A stretch of 64,000 nt of DNA, taken from NCBI RefSeq assembly GCF_014237455.1, contig NZ_JABZFL010000096.1, positions 62,001 to 126,000 on the forward strand, written 5' to 3'. Made by a program: the position numbers and the translations under genes. Below, one piece after another: positions 1 through 8,544 of the stretch. This stretch comes from Desulfobacula sp. (GTDB lineage: Bacteria; Desulfobacterota; Desulfobacteria; Desulfobacterales; Desulfobacteraceae). Within the stretch, counting starts at the first letter, position 1; each line of letters opens with the position of its first letter. The notes under the pieces were generated by a model, which saw nothing but the letters and a program-made list of their open reading frames with translations, searched no databases and was not told where the DNA came from.

Positions 1-534
1 TTTCACTTTTAAGGTCAGCTGATTTTCCTCAATGCTGCCTGAAATCTCCACAAAAGAAGATCGATGTTTAAATGCATTGGTAGCAAGATTCCGCAAAACC
101 TGCCTCACCTTGGCCTCATCAAGGTGAACCATTGTTTTCCAGACTTTTGGATCAAAAGACAACCTGGCACCACTGGCCTGAACCGCCTGCACTAGCTCAT
201 TATAGGTTTTAATTTTTCGAATATCCTCTGCCACGGCGGGATCAGAAAGATCAAATATTTCCATTAAGACAGATGTTACAAGAACTGAGATGGGGAAATC
301 AGAAGTGATCATGACTCCCTCCCTGGATCTTCCGAGCTCCATCACATCATTCACAAGCCGTTGGGTTATCAATGTATTTCTTATGATTCTTTTTAGCACT
401 TTTATCTGCTTGTCTGTCAGAGGGCCATAGGAACCCTGTCGATTCAAAAGTGATTTTGCCCCGGCATCTATTACTGAGATGGGAACCTTTAGATCATGGA
501 TAAGAATTTCTGTCTTAATGGTGGTATCTGGCAT
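1..534 (-). CDS. Histidine kinase, partial (cut by the left edge)
   Basis: This frame stays open from an ATG at 534 to the window edge, so the C-terminus is missing. The visible 178 residues start almost directly with a HisKA dimerisation helix: an H-box reading HDLKVP begins about residue 13, so no N-terminal sensor domain precedes it. An N-box-like LRNLATNAFKH near residue 150 marks the start of the HATPase domain. It would autophosphorylate on the H-box histidine and pass phosphate to an unseen response regulator. It is divergent from the kinase at 721, and the 186 bp between them is AT-rich with no obvious operator. A stand-alone HisKA-HATPase lacking a sensor usually takes its signal from a partner or from further domains downstream, which cannot be seen here. 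Confidence 0.8.
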   Translation of the reverse strand, partial: MPDTTIKTEILIHDLKVPISVIDAGAKSLLNRQGSYGPLTDKQIKVLKRIIRNTLITQRLVNDVMELGRSREGVMITSDFPISVLVTSVLMEIFDLSDPAVAEDIRKIKTYNELVQAVQASGARLSFDPKVWKTMVHLDEAKVRQVLRNLATNAFKHRSSFVEISGSIEENQLTLKVK

Positions 535-720
535 TTTTCTCTTTAGCCCTTAAAATCCTTGCAATTTCAATCAATGATTTTATATATTGTAGGCAATTGT
601 TACAAATTAGCTATATATTAGCAAGAACATTTAAGACCCTTTAATTTATAATATTTGGCAAATTGTAAATTTTGTTATACGAGGATCGAATACTCTTGTA
701 AAGTCTTTTGGGGTTTATTT

Positions 721-3042
721 ATGAAAAACGATGCGGATTATGTTGCTGCGCTTGAAAACAAGATAAAAAAACTGGAAGAACAGAATAAAGAGCTTAATAA
801 TATTATTTTTAAAGCCCCTATTCCCATATTTGTTGTCGATAAGAACCATACGATCACTCATTTCAACCAGGCGCTTGAAGAACTGTCCGGGCTGTCTGCT
901 AAGGATATGATCGGAACAAAGGACCAATGGAAGGCTTTTTATTCGTCAAAGCGCCCGGTTATGGCGGATCTTATCGTTGACAAATCTTCAGATGCCCAGA
1001 TTATTGAGCGTTATGGCTTAAAATATAACCGGTCATCCAAGGATAAAGGAAAATTTGCAGCCACTGATTTGTTTCCGGATCTAGGTGAAGAAGGAAAATG
1101 GCTTTTTTTTACGGCCTCCGCATATACGAACAGTCATGGTAATATTGCCGGTGCAGTTGAAACCCTTCAGGATGTCACAGAAGAAAAAATTGCCGAAAAA
1201 AAAACCAGTGAACTATACCATATCTATCGAAAAATCCTGGAATTTATTCCATATCCCATTGTTGTTTATGATGATAATGGATTGGTTTCCTACGTAAATC
1301 CATCTTTTTCAACAATTTTTGGCTGGTCTATCAAAGAACTCAAAGGCAAACCGGTTCCGTTTGTACCCGAAACGCTTGAAGCGGAAACCACTGATATAGT
1401 GAACAAATTCAAAAAGAACAAATTTATTGCCCGTTACGAAACCCAACGTCTGACACGGGATGGCAAGGTCCTTGATGTAGTGATCCGGGCAGCTTCCCAT
1501 TCAAGATATAAACCCGATTCAACGGATAACTTTGTCATTTTAAGGGACATTACCGAAGAAAAAAGGATCGAAGCAAACAATAAGACCATTATGAGAATCA
1601 GTGCTGTTCTCCCGGAATATCCTGAGCTTGAAGACCTGATGAATTATATTTCAAAAGAGGTCAAAGGGCTTTTAAATACAGAAGGCGCGCTGGTTCTTTT
1701 ATATGATGAAATTACAGATGAGTTGTTTTTCACAGGAGGCGCCTATGATGATTCAGATACAGAAAAAAGAGCAAAAACCTTCCGGTTTCCTGCTGATTCG
1801 CTCCTGGCAGGAAAAATTATTAAAACCGGTGAATATGCCCTGGTAAATGATACTGAAAAATTAATGAATGATTATCCTGAAAGGGATGGAAAATTGGGAT
1901 ATAAAACAAAAAGTCTCCTGGAAGTGCCTATTAAAAGTGAGGACAGAATCATTGGGGTTCTTTGTGCCATTAACAAAAAACAGAACCTGTTTAATTATAA
2001 AGATATGGAACTGATGACAATGATTGCAGGGACCGTTGCCATCTCAATTGAAAATGCAAGGTTTTCAGAAGCCGTCAGGGAGGCATACAGGGATGTGGCT
2101 TCCATGAACCGGGCCAAAGGAAAAGCCATTAACCACCTCTCCCATGAACTGAAGACGCCGGTCGCTGTCCTTACTGGTTCCCTGCAAATATTAAATAAAA
2201 AACTTGAGTCCGTGCCCGGTATAAAAGTCGATGCCACATTGAACAGAATTGAAAGAAATCTGGACAGGATTGTTGATATCCAGGATGAAGTGGCAGATAT
2301 TATGAAAGACAAAACCTATTCCGCCCAAAAACTTTTACTAAAAATGTTTGAGACCTGTCAGGACGAACTGGAGACACTTGTCCAGCAGAGCCTGGATGCA
2401 GGCCCTCTTGAACATTCGATCAGGCAATTGATTGATGAAAAATTCGGTCCCAGGTCCATTAGTTACAGATCGATTAACTTTGCTGAATATTTTAACGACC
2501 TTTACGCTTCCTCTAAGCCTGAGTTTGAATTCAGGGATATTAACATTGAGATTTACAGTGATGATAATCTGCCATCTCTTCTGCTGCCGGAAGAAATCTT
2601 GAATAAAATGGTAAACGGGCTTGTTAAGAATGCCATTGAAAACACCCCGGACAAAGGGGATATTCATATTTCCATTGAAACAAAAGATTCCGGCATTCTT
2701 TTGAGTATCCATGACTTTGGAGTAGGGATTGAAGCAGATGCCCAAAAAAGGATCTTTGAAGGTTTTTTTACTACCCAGGATGCGTTATTGTATTCAACCA
2801 AAACACCTTTTGCGTTTAATGCCGGTGGAAAAGGTGCAGACCTGTTGAGGATGAAAATATTTTCAGAGCGTCTTGGTTTTACACTGAAAATGGAATCAGA
2901 GCGATGCCGTTTCCTTTTGGAGAACAGGGACACCGAATGTCCAGGTGACATTGAAGCGTGTCACTTTTGTCATACCCATCAGGATTGTTTGAATTCCGGA
3001 TACTCCATTTTTAAGATATTCTTCCCTTCTGGAAAAAAATAA
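721..3042 (+). CDS. Multi-domain sensor histidine kinase (PAS-PAS-GAF-HisKA-HATPase)
   Basis: Predicted 773-residue soluble sensor kinase with no membrane segment. A short coiled coil (about 5-25) is followed by two PAS domains (about 25-145 and 165-290), a GAF domain (about 310-450), HisKA with the H-box SHELKTP (phospho-acceptor near His475), and an HATPase domain with N-box NGLVKNAIENT and G-box DFGVGI. I chose the ATG at 721, preceded by a GGGG-containing stretch, over the upstream in-frame TTG at 655, because the extra residues look unlike coding sequence. The last 35 residues hold four cysteines (about C740, C747, C750, C756) spaced x6, x2, x5, unusual for an HATPase domain and suggestive of a metal or redox site. 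No response regulator gene is adjacent. The ligand is unknown. Confidence 0.88.
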   Translation: MKNDADYVAALENKIKKLEEQNKELNNIIFKAPIPIFVVDKNHTITHFNQALEELSGLSAKDMIGTKDQWKAFYSSKRPVMADLIVDKSSDAQIIERYGLKYNRSSKDKGKFAATDLFPDLGEEGKWLFFTASAYTNSHGNIAGAVETLQDVTEEKIAEKKTSELYHIYRKILEFIPYPIVVYDDNGLVSYVNPSFSTIFGWSIKELKGKPVPFVPETLEAETTDIVNKFKKNKFIARYETQRLTRDGKVLDVVIRAASHSRYKPDSTDNFVILRDITEEKRIEANNKTIMRISAVLPEYPELEDLMNYISKEVKGLLNTEGALVLLYDEITDELFFTGGAYDDSDTEKRAKTFRFPADSLLAGKIIKTGEYALVNDTEKLMNDYPERDGKLGYKTKSLLEVPIKSEDRIIGVLCAINKKQNLFNYKDMELMTMIAGTVAISIENARFSEAVREAYRDVASMNRAKGKAINHLSHELKTPVAVLTGSLQILNKKLESVPGIKVDATLNRIERNLDRIVDIQDEVADIMKDKTYSAQKLLLKMFETCQDELETLVQQSLDAGPLEHSIRQLIDEKFGPRSISYRSINFAEYFNDLYASSKPEFEFRDINIEIYSDDNLPSLLLPEEILNKMVNGLVKNAIENTPDKGDIHISIETKDSGILLSIHDFGVGIEADAQKRIFEGFFTTQDALLYSTKTPFAFNAGGKGADLLRMKIFSERLGFTLKMESERCRFLLENRDTECPGDIEACHFCHTHQDCLNSGYSIFKIFFPSGKK

Positions 3043-3051
3043 AAAAAGTCT

Positions 3052-3080
3052 TTGACAAACCAGAACAAATTAAATTATTA
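3052..3080 (+). promoter_or_regulatory. Sigma70-type promoter of the 3186 ligase-like gene
   Basis: TTGACA at 3052-3057, then 17 bp, then TTATTA at 3075-3080. The layout matches the promoter at 20495: in both, a GAGCGCTC palindrome begins about 17-20 bp after the -10 box. Confidence 0.5.
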
Positions 3081-3098
3081 CTGATAACGTATTAAGAC

Positions 3099-3108
3099 CG
3101 AGCGCTCG
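3099..3108. promoter_or_regulatory. TetR-type operator, site 1
   Basis: Perfect palindrome CGAGCGCTCG just downstream of the promoter at 3052. The same GAGCGCTC core is found at 20373-20380 in front of the tetR gene and at 20539-20546 in front of the acyl-CoA dehydrogenase gene. Control by the TetR protein encoded at 19663-20313 is inferred from this sharing. Confidence 0.6.
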
Positions 3109-3185
3109 TTTGGTTTGTTAAAGCTGAACAAAAGTTGCGTTCTTAAATTTTTATGTTTTATCCTTTTTCCAAGGAGTACTGTTTT

Positions 3186-4688
3186 ATGAATAGTCTTCAT
3201 AACTTTACCTTTTTTGACATTTATGAAAAAAATGCGCTCTATAAAGGTTCCTCCTGTGCTATTCAATGGGAAGCTGAGGATATCACGTATTCCGATCTTT
3301 TTTTGCAGACTGCCAAACTTGCCAATGGCCTCAAAAATTTGAACCTTCCTGCCGGCAGCAGAATAGCCGTTCTCTGCAAAAACCATCCTGTCTTTTTTCA
3401 TCTGTTTGGTGCCGCATCGGCGCTCAATCTGACGCTTGTTCTCATCAACCGGCGGTTAAGTGGGGATGAAGTATCATATATTATCGAGGACACCACACCC
3501 TCTTTAATTTTTTGTGACAAAGAAATGGCGGATCAAGCCAGAACACTTAAAAAATCATTTTCATGCCTCGAACATTGTTATGTTGTTGATGAAAATGATA
3601 CGGATTTTTCAAATCTGTATCACTCTTCTCCTCTTAAAATCCCGGTACCCTGCCGCCCAAATGATCCTTTTATTATTATCCATACGGCAGCCATGCAGGG
3701 AAAACCAAGGGGCGCTGTTCTTGGACAGGAAAATATCATCTTAGCAAACCAGCAAATCATCCACGCTTTTGGGCTTGATGAAACCAAAACCTATTTGAAT
3801 ATTTTGCCAATATTTCACATTATGGGAATTAACTTAGGTTTAGGGACTCTTCAGGCCGGTGGTAAAAATGTAATACAAGAAAAATTTGATCCCCCCAAAA
3901 CCCTAGAACTTATCCAGGAACAAAAAGTCAATTTTTTTGGTTCCTTCCCACCTATATTAACAAACCTTATAGATGCCATGGAAGACGGTAATTATGATCT
4001 GTCAAGCCTTGAAATAGCTGCCGGGCTTGAGATGCCTGATACAGCAAAAAAATGGGAGTCCTGTACGAATTCCAAATTCTGGACCATGTACGGACAGACT
4101 GAAACGTCAGGCCTGATTACCTTTACCGAATACTTTACAAAATCTGGTTCAGCAGGTGTTATCTCACCGCTTGCCAATATTAAAATTGCAGATGACTTTG
4201 ATACGCTTTTATCTGTCGGTGAAACCGGGGAAATCCTTGTCAAAGGACCATTGGTTTTCCAGGGATATTGGAATGCCGATGAACTGAATGCCCACACCTT
4301 CAGAGGTGGCTGGCACCATACCGGAGACCTTGGAATGATTGACGCTGACGGATTCTTGTTTTTTAAGGGCCGAAAGGCAGAAAAAGAACTCATCAAGCCG
4401 GGTGGAGAAAATGTTTTTCCCGCAGAGGTGGAAAAAGCCATTCTTGAGCATGATGCCGTCAAAGAAGTCTGTGTGTTTGGTGTACCTGATCCCAAATTTG
4501 GGGAAGGCATAAAAGCGGTTTGTTCGCTGAACCCTGGCTGTAGCCTGACAAAGGATGATCTGATCAAGTTTTGCGGATCACTCATTGCAGGGTACAAAAA
4601 ACCAAGATATGTTGAGTTCATCAACGAGTTGCCCAAGACAGAGAATAACGCAATTGACCGTGAAAAAACAAAAGCGAAATACGCCTGA
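3186..4688 (+). CDS. Acyl-CoA synthetase-like AMP-binding protein with degenerate active-site motifs
   Basis: A 500-residue member of the adenylate-forming superfamily, which activates carboxylic acids as acyl-AMP and then acyl-CoA. The ATG at 3186 is chosen because AAGGAG sits 9 bp upstream; an in-frame ATG at 3153 lacks this. Recognisable motifs are YGQTET (about 305), HTGDLG, and GGENVFPAEVE in the C-terminal subdomain. Two motifs are abnormal. The phosphate-binding loop, normally SGTTGxPKG, reads AAMQGKPRG, and the terminal loop that normally carries the catalytic lysine (GKI) reads ENNAIDR. The fold is therefore clear but ATP-dependent ligase activity is not. It has its own promoter and a GAGCGCTC operator, which links it to the TetR regulon at 19.6-20.6 kb. 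Confidence 0.8.
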   Translation: MNSLHNFTFFDIYEKNALYKGSSCAIQWEAEDITYSDLFLQTAKLANGLKNLNLPAGSRIAVLCKNHPVFFHLFGAASALNLTLVLINRRLSGDEVSYIIEDTTPSLIFCDKEMADQARTLKKSFSCLEHCYVVDENDTDFSNLYHSSPLKIPVPCRPNDPFIIIHTAAMQGKPRGAVLGQENIILANQQIIHAFGLDETKTYLNILPIFHIMGINLGLGTLQAGGKNVIQEKFDPPKTLELIQEQKVNFFGSFPPILTNLIDAMEDGNYDLSSLEIAAGLEMPDTAKKWESCTNSKFWTMYGQTETSGLITFTEYFTKSGSAGVISPLANIKIADDFDTLLSVGETGEILVKGPLVFQGYWNADELNAHTFRGGWHHTGDLGMIDADGFLFFKGRKAEKELIKPGGENVFPAEVEKAILEHDAVKEVCVFGVPDPKFGEGIKAVCSLNPGCSLTKDDLIKFCGSLIAGYKKPRYVEFINELPKTENNAIDREKTKAKYA

Positions 4689-4723
4689 AAATAACTCAAT
4701 TTTTTGGGAACACGGTTTTTGTC

Positions 4724-4752
4724 TTGACACTCTATGGTTGATTTACTATGGA
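4724..4752 (+). promoter_or_regulatory. Possible promoter of the ABC importer operon
   Basis: TTGACA at 4724-4729, 17 bp spacer, TATGGA at 4747-4752, in the 267-bp gap before livG. If used, the 5' leader is about 200 nt. No GAGCGCTC operator is present in this gap. Confidence 0.35.
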
Positions 4753-4955
4753 TAATTTTAGGGCCATCCTGAGTTATAAATCGGATTATAAAGGTTCCTA
4801 ACGCTTTATCCATCAATAGAGTCAAGGCATATTAATGAATGATTTAATGATAGGATTAGGAGGAGAGTGTTAGCTTCAACCGTTTTTCATCAAGCAATTA
4901 ACTTTTTTGGGGATACAAGGTTTCTTTAATTTGACTTAAAGAATTTGGATTTTAT

Positions 4956-5717
4956 ATGGCATATTTAAATATTTCAAACGTTACACTCGCTTTTGGCGGA
5001 CTTAAAGCTCTTTCCAATGTAGACATGAAAATTGAGCCGGGTCTGATCACATCAATTATTGGCCCCAATGGTGCCGGCAAAACCAGTATGCTTAACTGTA
5101 TATCAGGTTTTTACCACCCCACCCGTGGTGACATTTATTACAAGGAAAAAAAGCTGACCCATGCTTCCCCCCACCAGGTGTCGAATATGGGGATTTCAAG
5201 AGCATTTCAAAATCTTGAACTTTTTTCCGGCCTTTCGGTTTTGGACAATCTTCTGTTGGCCCGCCACCAGAATTTGAAATACAGCTTTCTGCATGCTGTC
5301 TTATTTTATGGGAAGGCCTCAAGGGTTGAAGCTGAAAACAGGGCCTATGTGGAAGGCGTTATTGACTTTATGGAGCTGGAAGCCCACAGGAAAAGCCTTG
5401 TAGGAAACTTAAGCTATGGTATCCAGAAAAAGGTCGAAGTGGCCCGGGCATTAACCCTTGGACCGGATATCCTTCTTCTGGATGAACCCATGGCTGGAAT
5501 GAACCAGGAGGAAAAAGAGGATATTGTCCGGTTTGTCATGGATATTCAAAAAGAGCGCAACATTACTGTGGTGCTTGTAGAACATGATCTTGGTGTTGTC
5601 ATGGATATTTCAGATATAATCTATGTCCTGGATTTTGGTGAAGTAATAGGTTCCGGCACACCTGAAGAAATTGCCCAGAATTCTAAAGTAATTGAAGCCT
5701 ATATTGGAGAGGATTAA
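4956..5717 (+). CDS. livG: Branched-chain-type ABC importer ATPase (LivG-like)
   Basis: A 253-residue cytoplasmic ATPase subunit of a HAAT-family importer. It shows Walker A GPNGAGKTS (about 37), signature LSYGIQKK (about 152), Walker B ILLLDEP (about 170) and H-loop VEHD. The LivG-type C-terminal extension ending in EAYIGED is present. It opens a tightly packed operon with the ligase at 5723, livH, livM, livK and livF. No strong ribosome-binding site precedes the ATG. Family knowledge gives branched-chain amino acids as the commonest substrate, but a ligase in the operon suggests a carboxylic acid, perhaps a branched or aromatic one, that is activated on entry. Confidence 0.9.
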   Translation: MAYLNISNVTLAFGGLKALSNVDMKIEPGLITSIIGPNGAGKTSMLNCISGFYHPTRGDIYYKEKKLTHASPHQVSNMGISRAFQNLELFSGLSVLDNLLLARHQNLKYSFLHAVLFYGKASRVEAENRAYVEGVIDFMELEAHRKSLVGNLSYGIQKKVEVARALTLGPDILLLDEPMAGMNQEEKEDIVRFVMDIQKERNITVVLVEHDLGVVMDISDIIYVLDFGEVIGSGTPEEIAQNSKVIEAYIGED

Positions 5718-5722
5718 TATAT

Positions 5723-7648
5723 ATGACTACCAATGACAAACTACTTGAATACTCCATCCCCCAATTGCTTCGCTGGCGGGTTAAAAAAACACCTCAGCGC
5801 CCGGCATTAAGAGAAAAAGATTTTGGCATCTGGAATACTTATGCCTGGGAAGATTACTATGATTATGTTAAAAAAACTGCTTTGGGCCTTAAAGCAATCG
5901 GTCTTGGCAAAGGCGATACCATTGCCATCATCAGTGACAATATCCCTGAAATTTTGTTTGTGGCCATCGGCGGGCATTCCATTGGTGCCATTTCTGCCGG
6001 CATATACCAGACCAGCATGCCCCATGAAATTGCCCAGATCCTTCAATATCTTAAAGTCAGTGTGGTATTTTGTGACAACCAGGAACAGGTGGATAAAGTT
6101 CTTGATGTCAGAGATCAGATCCCCAATGTTAAAAAAGTTATTTTTGAAGATCCAAGGGGCATGCGAGAGTATATGTCAGATGACTGGTTCATTGACATTA
6201 CAGATCTTTACAAACTGGGTGAGAAAGAGCATGAAAAAAATCCTGATCTTTTTGAAACCCTTGTGGACAAAGGAAAACCGGATGATATCTGTCATTTGTG
6301 CCTTACATCAGGGACAACAGGGCTGCCAAAAGGCACAGAGCTGACCCACAAAAATTATATCAATATGGGATTGCAGATCACCGAAGTTGATCATCTTGAA
6401 CCCACTGACGAATATGTCTCTTTTCTGCCCTTTGCCTGGATCGGGGAACAGATGAATTCTTTCGGGGTTGCCATGGCAACCGGGATAACGCTTAATTTTC
6501 CTGAATCCGTTGAAACAGCCATGTCGGATCTAAAAGAGATCGGGCCCCACTTCATGTTTGGTGCCCCCAGGATTTATGAAACCATCCGGTCTGAAATATG
6601 GTTAAAAATTGATCAGTCATACTGGCTGAACAAACTTTTTTATAATTATTTCATAAAAGTGGGGTTAGAAGCTGCTGATTACAAAATGACAGGAAAATCC
6701 ATGCCTTTTGGGTTAAAAATAAAATCATGGCTGGGCACACAATTGATATTCAGACCTCTTGTTAACCAAATTGGTTTTCTTCGGTTAAGAAGAGCTTACA
6801 CGGGTGGTGCGGCCTTAGGGCCGGAACTTTTCACCTTTTACCAGGCAATCGGTGTTAACTTAAAACAAATCTATGGACAGACAGAGATAGTCGGCATTGC
6901 GTACATGCACAGAGACGGCGATGTAAGACCGGAGACAGTCGGAAAACCCCTGCCCGGAACTGAGTGTAAAATTGCTGAAGACGGGGAAATACTTTCCAGA
7001 TCTGATTCTGTTACGCCAGGCTATTATGATCTTCCGGAAAAAACCGAAGAATTGCTTGAGGGTGGTTGGCTTCATTCAGGAGATGCAGGGTTCATAGATG
7101 AGAATGGGCATCTGGTTGTTATCGACCGTCTCTCCGATGTCATGCACAGCAATAAAGGGGAAATGTTTTCCCCCATGTTCCTTGAAAATTCCCTTAAATT
7201 CAGTCCTTATATAAAAGAAGCGATTATTTACGGGAACAAGGAAGATTTTGTGGCCTGCCTGATCAACGTTGATCCCGTTGTTGTGGGCAAATGGGCGGAG
7301 GACCGGGGCATTTCCTTTACTACCTATATGGATCTTTCAAGCAAGCCTGAGGTTGCCAAACTCATGATGGAACAGGTGCTGGATGTCAATTCACGGGCTG
7401 AAAAAGAACATTTTAAAATTAAACGGTTTGCACTGCTTTATAAACTGCTTGATACGGATGACGGGGAGTTGACCAAGACCGGCAAGATCCGCCGTAAATT
7501 TGTACAGGAAAGATACCAGAACCTGTATGATTTCCTTTATGATGAATCTGTTGATAAAAAAGAGGTTGAGGCATCCTTCCAATATCAGGACGGGCAGTCC
7601 ACAACGGTTAAAACAAATATTGAATTTTACACGGTGAAAGGAATCTGA
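5723..7648 (+). CDS. Long-chain-type acyl-CoA ligase within the liv operon
   Basis: A 641-residue AMP-forming acyl-CoA ligase with intact motifs: TSGTTGLPKGTELTH (about 195), YGQTE (about 390), HSGDAGFIDENG (about 450) and the terminal TKTGKIRRK loop that carries the catalytic lysine. Length and architecture fit the FadD/FAA1-like long-chain group. GAGAGGA upstream of the ATG supports the start. It begins 5 bp after livG and its stop shares one base with the livH start (TGATG), so it is co-translated with the permeases. This points to coupling of import with CoA activation of a carboxylate. The true substrate cannot be told from sequence. In contrast to the ligase-like gene at 3186, nothing here suggests loss of activity. 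Confidence 0.88.
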   Translation: MTTNDKLLEYSIPQLLRWRVKKTPQRPALREKDFGIWNTYAWEDYYDYVKKTALGLKAIGLGKGDTIAIISDNIPEILFVAIGGHSIGAISAGIYQTSMPHEIAQILQYLKVSVVFCDNQEQVDKVLDVRDQIPNVKKVIFEDPRGMREYMSDDWFIDITDLYKLGEKEHEKNPDLFETLVDKGKPDDICHLCLTSGTTGLPKGTELTHKNYINMGLQITEVDHLEPTDEYVSFLPFAWIGEQMNSFGVAMATGITLNFPESVETAMSDLKEIGPHFMFGAPRIYETIRSEIWLKIDQSYWLNKLFYNYFIKVGLEAADYKMTGKSMPFGLKIKSWLGTQLIFRPLVNQIGFLRLRRAYTGGAALGPELFTFYQAIGVNLKQIYGQTEIVGIAYMHRDGDVRPETVGKPLPGTECKIAEDGEILSRSDSVTPGYYDLPEKTEELLEGGWLHSGDAGFIDENGHLVVIDRLSDVMHSNKGEMFSPMFLENSLKFSPYIKEAIIYGNKEDFVACLINVDPVVVGKWAEDRGISFTTYMDLSSKPEVAKLMMEQVLDVNSRAEKEHFKIKRFALLYKLLDTDDGELTKTGKIRRKFVQERYQNLYDFLYDESVDKKEVEASFQYQDGQSTTVKTNIEFYTVKGI

Positions 7649-8541
7649 TGAGTTATTTTTTTCAAATTGTAGTCAGCGGTATTGTGGTGGGCTCCATCTA
7701 TGCATTGGCTGCTCTTGGACTTGTACTGGTCTATAAATCAAGCCGGGTGGCAAACTTTGCCCATGGGCAGATTATTGCAGCCGGTGCTTTTATCACCTAT
7801 TATTTAACTGTATCTATCGGGGTTCCCGTTTTCTTTTCATTTTTGGCCAGCATGATTATTACCTTTTTCCTAGCCATGAGTGTGGAAAAAATTTTCTTAA
7901 GGCGTCTGATCGGAGAACCCATTATATCCGTTATTATGGTCACCATTGGATTGGGATCAATCCTTGACGGCCTGATTTATCTGACACCCTTTGGAAGTGA
8001 AAATTTTTCATTCCCGGTCTTTCTTCCCCAGCAACCCCTGTCTCTCGGCGGTGTTTCCATATCCTGGACACAGCTTGTGGGGGTCATCATAACCTTTATT
8101 TTGATCGGGGGACTCTCCTGGTTCTTTAAAAAATCAACCATTGGAATATCCATGAGAGCCGTGTCTGACGATCAATTTGCTTCCATGTCCGTGGGGATCT
8201 CAGTCCCAAGAGTTTTTGGCCTTGCCTGGGCCCTGGCTGGATTGTCTGCTGCTGCTGCAGGGTGTATTATCGGCAATATAACAGGGCTTAATTTTGATAC
8301 CCTCCATGCATTTGGGATTGTCGTGTTCCCGGTTATCATTCTGGGGGGGCTTGATTCCATCCTTGGCGCAGTTGTGGCAGGAATCATCATTGGATTGATC
8401 CAGCAGTTTTCCAGCGGATACCTGGACGGCAACTGGGGCTTGAGCGGTACAGGTGAAGTCATGCCCTATATCATCCTGGTAGTTGTACTTTTTTTTAAAC
8501 CACATGGATTATTTGGAATCCATGAAATTGAGCGAGTGTAA
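7648..8541 (+). CDS. livH: Branched-chain-type ABC importer permease (LivH-like)
   Basis: A 297-residue integral membrane protein with about eight hydrophobic segments. Family hallmarks are the N-terminal VVGSIYALAALGLVLVYK, the NFAHGQI motif near residue 40, and MRAVSDDQFASMSVGI in the cytoplasmic loop that contacts the ATPases. It overlaps the upstream ligase stop by one base (TGATG), indicating translational coupling, and lies 3 bp before livM. It would form the inner-membrane channel with LivM. Confidence 0.92.
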   Translation: MSYFFQIVVSGIVVGSIYALAALGLVLVYKSSRVANFAHGQIIAAGAFITYYLTVSIGVPVFFSFLASMIITFFLAMSVEKIFLRRLIGEPIISVIMVTIGLGSILDGLIYLTPFGSENFSFPVFLPQQPLSLGGVSISWTQLVGVIITFILIGGLSWFFKKSTIGISMRAVSDDQFASMSVGISVPRVFGLAWALAGLSAAAAGCIIGNITGLNFDTLHAFGIVVFPVIILGGLDSILGAVVAGIIIGLIQQFSSGYLDGNWGLSGTGEVMPYIILVVVLFFKPHGLFGIHEIERV

Positions 8542-8544
8542 TCT

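Noticed and set aside
3992-4825. 277-codon open frame on the minus strand opposite the ligase-like gene
   Set aside because: Low-complexity, Ser/Pro-rich translation with no domain; it mirrors the codon structure of the real gene on the other strand.
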